The notes under the pieces: model-generated | The model's database searches: none | What the model saw: only the letters and a program-made list of their open reading frames with translations | Told to the model about the DNA's origin: nothing | Made by a program: the position numbers and the translations under genes | Part shown: in pieces, positions 39,890 through 49,500 of the stretch | Numbering within the stretch: position 1 is the first letter of the stretch | Layout: each line of letters starts with the position of its first letter | Source: Trichocoleus desertorum NBK24 | Lineage (GTDB): Bacteria > Cyanobacteriota > Cyanobacteriia > FACHB-46 | NCBI RefSeq assembly: GCF_030409055.1 | Contig: NZ_CP116619.1 | Span: 901,628 to 965,627 of the forward strand | Length of the DNA stretch: 64,000 nt | Reading direction: 5' to 3'

Positions 39890-40558
39890 ATGCTTATGAG
39901 AGCAGAACTAGTCAACTGGATTCTCTTTGCTGCTAAGGTTTTACACCGCAACAGTGATTGGATGGCTTGGAACTTATTTCTAGCCTTAATTCCTTTAGTG
40001 TTGAGCATTTGGCTCTTCCGCAGAAATCGCTCAGCCTCACCGCTTTGGTGGGTTGGGTTAGTCGTATTTATCGCCTTCCTACCCAATGCTCCCTACGTTC
40101 TGACTGACATCATCCACTTGATTTACGACATTCGGGAAGGATTCTCGGAGTGGGTGGTCACGTTGGTTTTGGTGCCACAGTATATCTTGTTCATCCTGGC
40201 AGGCTTTGGTGCTTATGTCCTGTCGCTGATTAACCTGGGCCACTACCTCAATCAACGGCAACGACATCGCTACATAATTTGGGCGGAGCTACTTCTGCAT
40301 GCGCTGAGTGCGATCGGCATCTATCTGGGGCGATTTCTGCGCTTTAACAGTTGGGACTTGGTGACTCGTCTCGATTCCATCGCAGGCACAGTGGTTGATG
40401 ACTTAGCGGCCAAGCGTCCCGCCCTCGTCATGTTCGCCACATTCTTGATTATTACTGGCTTGTACTGGCTGATGAAAGAAGTGACCTTGGGCCTGATTTT
40501 GCGGTGGCGTTCCGCCAAAGTTCGATCGGTCTCAGAAGTCGATCAAGGCTTTAATTGA
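39890..40558 (+). CDS. DUF1361 family membrane protein
   Basis: A 222-residue membrane protein of the DUF1361 family. It has six to seven hydrophobic segments and the family signature FLPNAPYVLTDIIHLIYD near residue 65, followed by IYLGRFLRFNSWDL near residue 145, the other conserved block. The function is unknown; the conserved Asp and His in the first block and Arg in the second are likely functional. ATG 39890 or 39896 may start it. It ends eight bases from the stop of the convergent nucleotidyltransferase gene. Confidence 0.9.
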   Translation: MLMRAELVNWILFAAKVLHRNSDWMAWNLFLALIPLVLSIWLFRRNRSASPLWWVGLVVFIAFLPNAPYVLTDIIHLIYDIREGFSEWVVTLVLVPQYILFILAGFGAYVLSLINLGHYLNQRQRHRYIIWAELLLHALSAIGIYLGRFLRFNSWDLVTRLDSIAGTVVDDLAAKRPALVMFATFLIITGLYWLMKEVTLGLILRWRSAKVRSVSEVDQGFN

Positions 40559-40566
40559 GTCAAGCC

Positions 40567-41448
40567 TTAGGACGACTCAGTAGATGGCTCAGCCTGAGAC
40601 TCTAGGCGGGCATAATCTTGCACCGCTTTAACTAAATTTTCGGGGGTGCCGATGTCGAGGTAAACCCCCGTCTCAAAGATCTCAGCTTCAACCCGCAACC
40701 CAGCGCTTATTCCTGCTTGAATCACATCTCCGATCGCGAGTTCTCGTGATGGCCGCGATCGCTCTGGAGTAGAGGTCTGAGCGGCTTCAATAGCAATCAA
40801 ATGCTCATGTAAAAATTGGGTAAAGGTTGGGTTCCAGACTGCGATCGCCCACATATATTTCAACTCAGTTTGGCTCGGTTTCTCGATAATCAGATGCACT
40901 CGGCCAGTCGCATCAAAATCTACCATGCCTGCTTTTTGAGGTTGATCGGTAGGGAACAAACCCAACACTACATCGGCTTGAGTTTGGGCTTGTCGCTGCA
41001 ACAAGTGAGTAAACGCATCTTCAGGCCAAAAGAGAATATCTGGGAAACCCAAAGCTACGATCGCATTTTGGACGAAGGGGTAAGCTTGGTCGAGGGTGTA
41101 AGGCACACCATAGGGCAACCCCATGATTAAGTAGCCCAAGTGCATGGGCAGCGCCGAACCATCGCCAAAATAGGCAGGGATATCCCACTTACCAGGCCGC
41201 AGAATGAAATAAGTTTGGGTGATGCCCGCTTGCTGCAACCGCTCCAGTAGATATTGACTCACGACTTTAGGCCGTAAACCTAGCCCAGATGCCATCGCTT
41301 GAAACCCAATTGGGTATAACTCTTTACTCAAAGGCAGTGGCGCGATCCGAGTTGCCTGCCCCGCTGCGGGCAATAGGCCAATAACGGGAAGAGGAGATCT
41401 AGTCTGAGAGCGGATAGAGGGTGAAGCAGTGGGATCAGAAGATGACAT
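40567..41448 (-). CDS. sugar-phosphate nucleotidyltransferase (NTP transferase family)
   Basis: A 293-residue nucleotidyltransferase of the type that activates sugar phosphates (UTP/TTP-glucose-1-phosphate-like). VIGLLPAAGQATRIAPLPLSKELYPIG is the nucleotide-binding loop (with Gly-x-Ala-Thr-Arg and Lys), AIVALGFPDILFWPEDAF the second conserved block, MVDFDATGRVHLIIEKP the third, and ETGVYLDIGTPENLVKAV the C-terminal signature. The first 20 residues are a Ser/Thr-rich tail. It could supply sugar nucleotides for surface polysaccharides. The exact sugar is uncertain. Confidence 0.85.
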   Translation of the reverse strand: MSSSDPTASPSIRSQTRSPLPVIGLLPAAGQATRIAPLPLSKELYPIGFQAMASGLGLRPKVVSQYLLERLQQAGITQTYFILRPGKWDIPAYFGDGSALPMHLGYLIMGLPYGVPYTLDQAYPFVQNAIVALGFPDILFWPEDAFTHLLQRQAQTQADVVLGLFPTDQPQKAGMVDFDATGRVHLIIEKPSQTELKYMWAIAVWNPTFTQFLHEHLIAIEAAQTSTPERSRPSRELAIGDVIQAGISAGLRVEAEIFETGVYLDIGTPENLVKAVQDYARLESQAEPSTESS

Positions 41449-41665
41449 GGCTTTTAGATACGCAGTTGTAGCAGGTGTTGACGTTAAAAATTAGGATACC
41501 AACCGCAATCGCCCCATTTATGTCGCTCCTTACAGGTTCAACTACCAGCCCGCCTCTTTTGGTCGAGCAGCCTCCGAAGATGGGCATTCTTTAGGTAAAG
41601 AAGCTTACCTGTTTCCAAGCAGTCCTTCCAAGCAGCCGTTCAAATTAGCCTGCAACATTCTAACG

Positions 41666-42523
41666 ATGAAAAACTTGCTCAATTCTGGCATGCGTCAAGG
41701 TTTAGTCTGGCTAAGCATTCTGGGTGTAGCCTTAGCACCAGTCTCTGCCGCCCCTGCCACCACTAAAACGGCTCAAGCAGGCAATGTCAAAGCGGAGCTT
41801 TCTTACCAAAAAGCCAACAGTGAATTCACACAGTTCAACAATCTACGCCTCAAGATCACCCGTGCCGGAAAAACACTGCTCGACCAACCTTTACCCGACA
41901 GCGAAGGAAACTGGCCTTTAGTGGCTCTGGAGACAGGTTGGGGAAAGGAAAACGCTGAGGCTTCCTTTCAGGTGCGCAATTTAGACACCAACTTAGAGCC
42001 AGAAGTGTTGATCAATCTGTTTACAGGTGGGGCACACTGTTGCACCTACTCCCTCATCTACCGCTACAATTCCAAAACCCAGAAGTACAACTACGATCGC
42101 CACGAATGGGGCAATGGTGGTTACGAGTTGCAAGACGTAGATAAAAATGGTGTCCCAGAGTTTAGCGGGCGCAATGATGCTTTTGCTTACGCCTTTACCA
42201 GCTACGCTGCCTCTGGCTACCCAATCCAGATTTGGCAATATCGGCAAGGCAAATTGGTCGATGTGACGCGCCAGTATCCCAAGCTGATCTATAACGATGC
42301 CTACTACTGGTGGCAAACCTTCCAAAAGCACAAAAATGATGGTGTGGAGTATGGCAAAGGGCCGCTCGCTGCTTACCTAGCGGATAAGTATTTGTTAGGT
42401 CAAGGACAGGACGGTTGGCAAAGAGTTCAACAAGCTTACAAAGGCCCCGATCGCCAACAATACTTGACCGAGCTGCGCCGTTTTCTACGAGAAACTGGTT
42501 ATATTTCAGGCAATCAGCGTTAA
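41666..42523 (+). CDS. conserved exported protein of unknown function
   Basis: A 285-residue exported protein: signal peptide to about residue 29 (LGVALAPVSAAPA), then a beta-rich domain with VKAELSYQKANSEFTQFNNLRLKITRAGK, DTNLEPEVLINLFTGGAHCCTYSLIYRY (paired Cys), and YELQDVDKNGVPEFSGRNDAFAYAFTSYAASGYPIQIW, an Asp-rich segment resembling calcium-binding repeats. The C-terminal part is helical and charged (YLADKYLLGQGQDGW, LTELRRFLRETGY). I do not recognise a named family. Likely periplasmic. Upstream spacer 41449-41665 contains the promoter; no other gene. Confidence 0.78.
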   Translation: MKNLLNSGMRQGLVWLSILGVALAPVSAAPATTKTAQAGNVKAELSYQKANSEFTQFNNLRLKITRAGKTLLDQPLPDSEGNWPLVALETGWGKENAEASFQVRNLDTNLEPEVLINLFTGGAHCCTYSLIYRYNSKTQKYNYDRHEWGNGGYELQDVDKNGVPEFSGRNDAFAYAFTSYAASGYPIQIWQYRQGKLVDVTRQYPKLIYNDAYYWWQTFQKHKNDGVEYGKGPLAAYLADKYLLGQGQDGWQRVQQAYKGPDRQQYLTELRRFLRETGYISGNQR

Positions 42524-42674
42524 GGGAAATTCATCAAGCCGAATTGTATTCTGTCATACCAAATCAGCTCATCTTTAGGCCAGATCCTATCTCGAATTAG
42601 TCATAGAGATAGTCCTACCCCCAGGTATAAACGGTGAGAAAAATCGAGGACTAATCTTGTGACATCACCTATAT

Positions 42675-42929
42675 ATGGAAGAGAGTACAAGTATGCCCTC
42701 CGATCCTCGCGACAACAGATCCGAAAGCGATCGCCCTGATCCTGAAGATAATCCTGGAACTCAAACTCATGTCCCCACCACCAATGAGGGAGATACACCG
42801 TTGGATGAGCGATATCGTATGACCAGCCAGCGAGCTGATTCTGACCCCAGAGATGGTGCTGAACCCGAAGATCCCGGCGCTCCAGTGGAAGTAATTGGCG
42901 GGCCAAATCAGGGAACTGACGTTCGCTAA
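42675..42929 (+). CDS. small disordered acidic protein
   Basis: An 84-residue protein very rich in Asp, Glu, Pro, Ser and Arg (ESDRPDPEDNPGTQTHVP, DPRDGAEPEDPGAPVEV). No hydrophobic core, so it is probably disordered. ATG 42675 is used; ATG 42693 has GAAGAGAG just upstream and may be the true start. A terminator-like hairpin follows at 42983, supporting a real transcript. Similar highly charged small proteins are common in cyanobacteria and often stress-related, but that is only an analogy. Confidence 0.55.
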   Translation: MEESTSMPSDPRDNRSESDRPDPEDNPGTQTHVPTTNEGDTPLDERYRMTSQRADSDPRDGAEPEDPGAPVEVIGGPNQGTDVR

Positions 42930-42982
42930 AGCGATTCCCCAATTTCCCAATATTGAGGAATGTTGAATGAGATAGACAAATA

Positions 42983-43022
42983 TCTCCCTAGCCGCAGCAT
43001 TTGCCGAATAGGGAGAATTTTT
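42983..43022 (+). terminator. terminator between convergent genes
   Basis: TCTCCCTA (42983-42990) pairs with TAGGGAGA (43009-43016), an 8-bp stem around an 18-base loop, followed by ATTTTTA. It lies 54 bp past the stop of the small acidic protein and just before the end of the convergent DUF3147 gene; it may serve both strands, but the U-tract is on the plus side. Confidence 0.65.
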
Positions 43023-43041
43023 ATGTTTAGTAAAATCCTTT

Positions 43042-43452
43042 TTAACTCTTAGCAGTATTAGGTTTCAACCATTTAAAGATAGCTGTCAATACTAGCCATA
43101 GGGTAACTGATACAACCAGCCAGATTAGGGTTGAAGCGGTTAGAACGACCCAGGCTGCCCAGCGATCGCTTAAGTACCAAACAGCGATCGCAAAGGCAAC
43201 CAGACCGATGCTGCCTAGAGCTGCACCTGCGGTATCGGCTCCAGCCGCATCTTTATTTTCGTGCTTCTCAATGAGCGTGATGCCCGCAGGCAAAACGGCT
43301 GGAAATGCCATAAATAATCCGCCAACCGTAGGGCCATAGCGGTAGGCTAGAACGCCAGTGAACACAGTCACTAGCCCTCCAAACAAAAACCGGATGGCAT
43401 AGTCTCGCCAGCTCGTTTGTCTCAGTTTAGAAAAATCAACTTTGATGCCCAT
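43042..43452 (-). CDS. DUF3147-like membrane protein
   Basis: A 136-residue membrane protein with a short soluble start (GIKVDFSKLRQTSWRDYAIRFLFGG) and four hydrophobic segments. The segment LAYRYGPTVGGLFMAFPAVLPAGITLIEKHE is the conserved block of the DUF3147 family. It follows the other DUF3147 gene by seven bases, with AGGAAAA before the ATG at 43452, so the two form an operon and perhaps a two-subunit membrane complex. An ORF extending to 43494 exists but would overlap the upstream gene. Confidence 0.8.
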   Translation of the reverse strand: MGIKVDFSKLRQTSWRDYAIRFLFGGLVTVFTGVLAYRYGPTVGGLFMAFPAVLPAGITLIEKHENKDAAGADTAGAALGSIGLVAFAIAVWYLSDRWAAWVVLTASTLIWLVVSVTLWLVLTAIFKWLKPNTAKS

Positions 43453-43459
43453 ACTTTTC

Positions 43460-43801
43460 CTAAGTAAAGCTGACTGTCCACAGCCCATAAGCAACGGCCA
43501 GCCACAAAAACCAAGCCATTACCGCCGCTAACCAAGCTTTCATTCTTTGACTCAGTAACAGCCAGGTCACTAGCAGACTGTAGAAGAACATGGCGATCGC
43601 CCCTGCAATCATGGCTTGCGCTCCTGCCTCTACATAAGTCCTGCCATGATTCGCAAAGGCGATAGTTAGAGTTGCTAAAGCAACGGAAGGAGCCGCACCA
43701 AAAAGTCCTGCAAAACTTTTGGGTCGCAGCACATCGCTAATGACAGCAAAGCTAGAGACAAATAGTCCCCCAATAAAAAATCGCAGAATCAGCTCGGACA
43801 T
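43460..43801 (-). CDS. DUF3147-like membrane protein
   Basis: A 113-residue protein with four hydrophobic segments: ILRFFIGGLFVSSFAVISDVLRPKSFAGLFGAAPSVALATL, then GAQAMIAGAIAMFFYSLLV and AWLAAVMAWFLWLAVAYG. The FAGLFGAAPSVALA block matches the GGLFMAFPAVLPAG block of the downstream gene, so the two are paralogues. Function unknown. First gene of the two-gene operon; the start ATG is at 43801. Confidence 0.8.
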   Translation of the reverse strand: MSELILRFFIGGLFVSSFAVISDVLRPKSFAGLFGAAPSVALATLTIAFANHGRTYVEAGAQAMIAGAIAMFFYSLLVTWLLLSQRMKAWLAAVMAWFLWLAVAYGLWTVSFT

Positions 43802-43899
43802 TGGCTACTTTAAGCTGAGATTAAGATTTAGTTAAAACAATCTAGCTTGTAGCCTAAGATACTGTCATCAAACTAGAGCATTAGATTTCGGCAAGCACC

Positions 43900-46419
43900 T
43901 TAGGGGGCCGAGTTGAGCTGCCGTCGTGCCGCTGCTAGCAAGAGTTTTTGTTCTGCGCGGGTGATCGCTCGATAGGTGCGTTCAATCGCCTCTGGATCAA
44001 CCGAAATAGAAGTAATACCCCAACGCACTAGGTGATCGACCAGATCGGGATATTGGGCTGGGGCTTGACCACAAATAGAACAAGGGATACCCGATTGTTG
44101 CGCCATCCGAATCAGTTGCGCGATCGCCTGTAGAACTGCTGGATGCATTTCGTTAAAAACCGCAGCCATTTCTGATTGATCGCGATTGACTCCCAAGAGG
44201 AGTTGCGTGAGGTCATTGGTGCCAATTGAAATTCCTTGTACGCCTGCCTTCACATAATCGGGCAGCAAAAACAGGACCGAAGGCACCTCTGCCATGATCC
44301 ACAGTTGGAACTCGGCTTGCTGGGTTAAGCCCATCTGCTCTACTCGCTGCTGACAAAAATAAAACTCTTCTACAGTGCGGACAAACGGCAGCATCAAATG
44401 CACATTGCTGCACCCAGACTGCTGCACTTCCGCTAAGGCTGTGAGTTCTAGCTCAAATAGAGCGGAGTCTAACAAATAACTAAATGTCCCTCGCAATCCC
44501 AGCATAGGGTTCGTTTCTGGGGGCATCAATTTGCCACCCTCCAGCGACTGGAACTCATGGGAGCGCAGATCGAGTGAGCGGTACAACACGGGGCGAGGCG
44601 CAAAGGCTTTAGCAAATTGGCTAATTCGAGCTGCAATCCGCATCACGAGTTCTTGCTGTCGTCCCTGTTGCAACCACAAAAGGGGATGCTGACGTTCCAA
44701 AACATCTACCAGCATCAGTTCAGCACGAAGCAACCCCACACCATCTACGGGTAGCGCTTTTACTAGCTCAATTGAAGTGAGTTGGCTCAGATTCACCCAT
44801 AGCTGCGTGGCGATCGCAGGCCAGAAACGATCACTCCCGGTAGAACTAGAAGCAGGGAAGGAGGTGGGGGCTGAGCTATCCATCGAGCGATCCTCAAGCT
44901 GTCGAGTAGCAGCTTGCTCAGAGCGGAGGGGGGAAGCAGCCGGGTGGCGACTAGAGTGGCGACTGGAGCTGAAATCAACTAGGCGGTAAATCTCCCCTTG
45001 GCTCCCATCTAAGAGCAGGGAGTCTCCAGAGTGAATGACACGGGTGGCAGCGATCGCCCCAACTATAGCAGGTAAGCCTAATTCTCGCGCCAGAATTGCG
45101 GCATGGCTAGTCATACCTCCTTGTTCCGCAATCAATCCGGCGGCTTGATGAAGAAACGGCAACCAATCTGGGGTAATGCTGGAGGCGACTAAGATCCGAC
45201 CGGGAGGAATTTGGTCAGGCAAGGCTGTCTCGGCAATTACTAGCGCTTCTGCGATCGCTTGCCCACTTGCTGCCGCCAATCCTTTTAAGATCAATTGGGG
45301 TTCCTGGGCCAATGTATCTGTCTGCGATCGCGGAGATATATCCTTTTCGCGTATATTTTCGGAAATAGCGGTAGATAGCAAGTCTATAGCTGGAGCTAGT
45401 TCCAGAACTGGTAAGTAGACTTGGGTGAGATACAGTTTCGGGGGGATATCCGTCGCTTCTTGAACCAACATCCATTTAAAGGTGCAGCTAGCGCTAAAGT
45501 CGGCTTTGAGTTGCTGGGCAAGCTGAATCAGGGATTGGAGCGCTGAGGCAGGCAGGGCATATTGATTTTGTTGCGCTTCAGCCAGTAGATATACCTGTAA
45601 ACAACTATCAGGATGCTGGAAAGAAGTCTGGTTAGAGTCGGCTAAAAAAGGCAAAAAATTAGGTGACTGGGGCATTGTATGAGCACAGGTTTTGCTGCCA
45701 AGCGTTTGGGTTTGCACAGTACCTGAGAGCGCATCTATCTCATAAACATCTGGGGTCGCTTCTCCCCAAGCGATCGCGGTTTCTAAGCCCCAAGTAGACT
45801 GAATCAAAAAACTGTGCTCAGTGATCTGCACCGTTCCGGCGGCGATCGCAGGTAAAACCGGATGGATCAGCACTGCTAAACAAACTTGCTCTAAAGGAAT
45901 TTCTATCCGTTTCCAGTACAACAAGCTCTTGGCGCGAAACAGCTCCGCCCACACTTTTTTCAGCCCCGCTGCTAAGGCTTCCGGTTTGGCTGAGCAAATA
46001 TGTGGCTCAAAAATCTCAGCGGCTTCTAGGGCGAGTAGGTTATCACCCGGCGGCTTCAGGGCCAAGGAGGGTTGCAACACGAGCGTGGTTGCCTGTAGCT
46101 GAGATAGAGCTTCTGTCAGATCTTCTAGCCATCGCTCTGGGAGTTCGGTAGTGGTAATCTCTTGGCGAATGTGCTGGGCGATCGCTTGTAGTTGCTGTGG
46201 GTTGTCTACATTTAAGTGCAACGAAGAACTAGCGATATCTGCAAACGGTTCTCGCCATTGGATAGATTCAATAAACTCCTGAAAACTGGGGGCGGGAACG
46301 ACTAAACTGGGCAACACAGGATAGCCATTTTGCAGCAGATGGCTGAGATAAAAGGCTTGGTTGCCGACCCACAAACGGCTCGGATGTTGAATTTGATTCA
46401 ACCAGTACAGGCTAGGCAC
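43900..46419 (-). CDS. PEP-synthase-like protein with degenerate ATP-binding half
   Basis: An 839-residue protein built like phosphoenolpyruvate synthase. The phospho-histidine domain is intact (AEQGGMTSHAAILARELGLPAIVG, with His) and so is the C-terminal PEP domain: LYRSLDLRSHEFQSLEGG, NPMLGLRGTFSYLLD, EVPSVLFLLPDYV, SIGTNDLTQLLLGVNRDQ, and CSICGQAPAQYPDLVDHLV. The N-terminal ATP-grasp half is divergent: the usual RSSAxxED signature is replaced by sequence around LALKPPGDNLLALEAAEIFE, and the Gly-Gly-Lys element at the start is absent. The enzyme may therefore not make PEP from ATP. It starts with GTG at 46419. Confidence 0.85.
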   Translation of the reverse strand: MPSLYWLNQIQHPSRLWVGNQAFYLSHLLQNGYPVLPSLVVPAPSFQEFIESIQWREPFADIASSSLHLNVDNPQQLQAIAQHIRQEITTTELPERWLEDLTEALSQLQATTLVLQPSLALKPPGDNLLALEAAEIFEPHICSAKPEALAAGLKKVWAELFRAKSLLYWKRIEIPLEQVCLAVLIHPVLPAIAAGTVQITEHSFLIQSTWGLETAIAWGEATPDVYEIDALSGTVQTQTLGSKTCAHTMPQSPNFLPFLADSNQTSFQHPDSCLQVYLLAEAQQNQYALPASALQSLIQLAQQLKADFSASCTFKWMLVQEATDIPPKLYLTQVYLPVLELAPAIDLLSTAISENIREKDISPRSQTDTLAQEPQLILKGLAAASGQAIAEALVIAETALPDQIPPGRILVASSITPDWLPFLHQAAGLIAEQGGMTSHAAILARELGLPAIVGAIAATRVIHSGDSLLLDGSQGEIYRLVDFSSSRHSSRHPAASPLRSEQAATRQLEDRSMDSSAPTSFPASSSTGSDRFWPAIATQLWVNLSQLTSIELVKALPVDGVGLLRAELMLVDVLERQHPLLWLQQGRQQELVMRIAARISQFAKAFAPRPVLYRSLDLRSHEFQSLEGGKLMPPETNPMLGLRGTFSYLLDSALFELELTALAEVQQSGCSNVHLMLPFVRTVEEFYFCQQRVEQMGLTQQAEFQLWIMAEVPSVLFLLPDYVKAGVQGISIGTNDLTQLLLGVNRDQSEMAAVFNEMHPAVLQAIAQLIRMAQQSGIPCSICGQAPAQYPDLVDHLVRWGITSISVDPEAIERTYRAITRAEQKLLLAAARRQLNSAP

Positions 46420-46527
46420 AGGCGATGCTGGGCTGAAAATAATCTTTCAATCTTAGTCTAGTGATTGTCTTTTCCTATCTCTTCCTTGGAATGATTAAAG
46501 ACCTAGCCAAGTTGTAAAGCTACGAGT

Positions 46528-49500
46528 CTACGTTTCTAGGCTAGCAATCAAGTTAATTAATTCTGCTAGATTCACAGGTTTAGATAGATGGTGTTGAAAT
46601 CCAGCGGCGAGGGCTTGTTGGCGATCTTCCACTTGAGCATAAGCGGTTAAGGCGATCGCTGGGATATGGCGACCTTCTCCTTCTGCCATTCGCCATTGTC
46701 GCATCAGGATGTAACCATCTTCGTCGGGCATACCGATGTCACTAACTAAAACTTGAGGCTGCCACTGGAACTGAGCAGCCAAAGCCTCGCGACTAGAGCT
46801 TACAGCTTGCACATCAGCCCCTTGTTGCACCAGCGCAGTGGTGAGAAATTCTCGTGTATCCGCATCATCATCTACCAACAAGATTCGCAGACCCGACAGA
46901 CTGGGGGTAGAAGTCAGGGAGACAGCGGTTTCAGCCGACTGCCTTAACATGAGGTCTGACTCGGCAGTAGCGGGGAGGTTGCGCGGTAAGGTGACTGTAA
47001 AAGTCGCTCCCTGACCCACACCGGGGCTTGTCGCCCTGACTTGGCCTCCATGTAGCTCGACCAGATGCCGCACGATCGCGAGTCCCAACCCTAAGCCCCC
47101 ATGGGAACGAGTGGTGGTGCTGTCAGCTTGACGAAAATGATCAAACACATGTGGCAGAAAGGTAGGGCTAATGCCTTGGCCCGTGTCTGTGACTTGAATC
47201 TCTACAGACTTCTCAGCGTGATGCAAACCAATCGTGATTTGTCCCCCTGTCGGAGTGAATTTAATCGCATTAGAGAGCAAATTCCAAATCACCTGTTGCA
47301 AGCGATCGCTATCTCCCAAAATGAGACTACTGGGCTGATCGAAGATGAGTTGCAGTTGAATAGACTTGGACTCGACTAAAGGGCGAGCCGCATCAAAAGC
47401 AGCTTCGATGATCGCCACTAAATCCAATTGGTGCAGGTGTAACTTCAGTTGACCCCGCATTACCCGTGACACGTCGAGCAGATCTTCAATTAACTGAGTT
47501 TGCAGCTTGGCATTGCGCTCAATGGTTTCTAAAGCGCGAGCGGTGGTAGTAGCGTCAAAGGTGCGATTGCGTAACAGGCGAGACCAACCCAGAATGGCAT
47601 TCAAGGGCGATCGCAACTCATGAGACACGATCGCCAGAAACTCATCCTTCATCCGGTTAGCGGTCTGGGCGGCTTGGTAAAGCTGGGCATTGTCTACAGC
47701 CGCCGTCGCTCGACGCGCCAAATCTTCAGCCAAGTCCAAATCGGCTGGTTGGTAAGCCCGCTTTGAGTCAACCCGAACCAAGGAAATCACCCCTAGAACC
47801 CTGTCCCGCGCCACTAAAGGGACACACATGAGAGAGTAACAATTCAAGCTTTGCAATAGGGCTAAATGTTTCGGATCATGAGCCACAGAAGCCAACAGGT
47901 CGGGCGGCATCTCTGGAATCAGAACCGATTTGCCGCTGCGTAAGGCAGTAAACACCGGATGGGGCTTGGTGAAATCGGGAGGATACTGCTGCAACTGGTC
48001 TTGAATCAATTGAGCTTTGGTTGGGTCGATATGAGCAGTGGCGAGGCGGCGTAGAGTTTCCCCTGCTTCCACCATATCCACAGTGCAAAAGTCAGCCAGG
48101 GTCGGAACACAGAGCTGAGCCATGCTGGTGAGAGTGGCTTCGTAGTTGAGCGAAGAAACCAAAACGGTGCTGGCTTCGGCTAAAAACTGCAAAGCACTGA
48201 CGGCACGCCTGCGCTCGGTGGTGTCTACCATCACGCCCCGGAGTTGTCGAGCTTGCCCGGAGGCATCCCTGACCACGTAGACAATATCGCGCAACCATAC
48301 GACTCGACCATCGGCAGCGATCGCCCGGTATTCAAAGTCTTGGTTTTCGCCAGTGGCAGTAGCGGTTTGGCAAATCTGGAGGACGCGATCGCGATCGTCT
48401 GGGTGGATCAGGCTCGGCCAGAAGTCAGGCTCACTCAGCCAACGCTGAATCGGATAGCCGACGATCGCCTCTGCTTGTTGGCTGACAAAAGTAAATTGCC
48501 AAGTTTGCGCCTCAGCTTCCCAGACGATGGCATCCAGCCCATTCACCAAATCTCGGAAGCGCTGTTCCGCTGCTTCTGCCGCCGCTCTAGCAAGTTGCTC
48601 CCGCTCCAGCAGATTAAGCCGTTCCACCTCAGCCCGTTTGCGATCGGACACATCCGACATCAGCGACACAATACTATGCGGTTGTCCCTGGGAGTCTTTG
48701 AGCACAGCAGTCCATAAGTCAATAAAAATCGAGGAACCATCTTTGCGGCGGCGATAGGTTTCAAATCCGGTTAAAAAACTGCCCGCTAAGGTGGTTTGCA
48801 GATTGTGGAGAAACTCTTCCTGCTTATCCACTGGAATACTCGGTAGCAGTTGCCCTAAAACTTCTGCTGCCGACCAGCCAAAAATCTTCTCTGCCGCTGG
48901 GTTCCAGAGTTGCACCCGCCCCTCGCGATCGAGCATGGTGATCCCAAGAGGAGACGCTTGAATCAGAGCTTGCAGGGTTTGATTCGTTTTTTCTAGGACG
49001 ATCGCGGCTTGTTTGTAGGGCGTAATGTCTTCGAGCAGGCCATCAATAAAGTTTCTGCCGCCAGTCTGGCTTAAGGTCGCGCTGAGCAAGGCCCAGATGT
49101 GGCTACCATCTTTGCTGCACAACTGCACTTCGCGCTCGTAGTAAGGGTTGCTAGCTTGCAGCCATTCCTGAAATTCTAAATAATCCGCGTGATGACAAAA
49201 CAGTTCTTGCCAATTGATCGTGATGTCGGCGATGGGCTGCTGTAACTTGAGAATTTTTTGAAAAGCAGCATTGCTCTCTAGCAAATGCCCATCTAAGTTG
49301 GCTCGAAACACGCCGACATTGAGCCGCACTAGCAAAGATTGTAATTGTTGTTGGAGTTGCGCCGATTTGCGCCGTTCGATCGCATGTTCTAAAGCCGAAT
49401 GCACCGCGATCGCCAACCGAAACGTGTGTTTTTGGGACTTGAGGATATAGTCTTCTACCCCCGCTTTCATCGCCGCGACTGCGACTTCTTCGTTGCCGCT

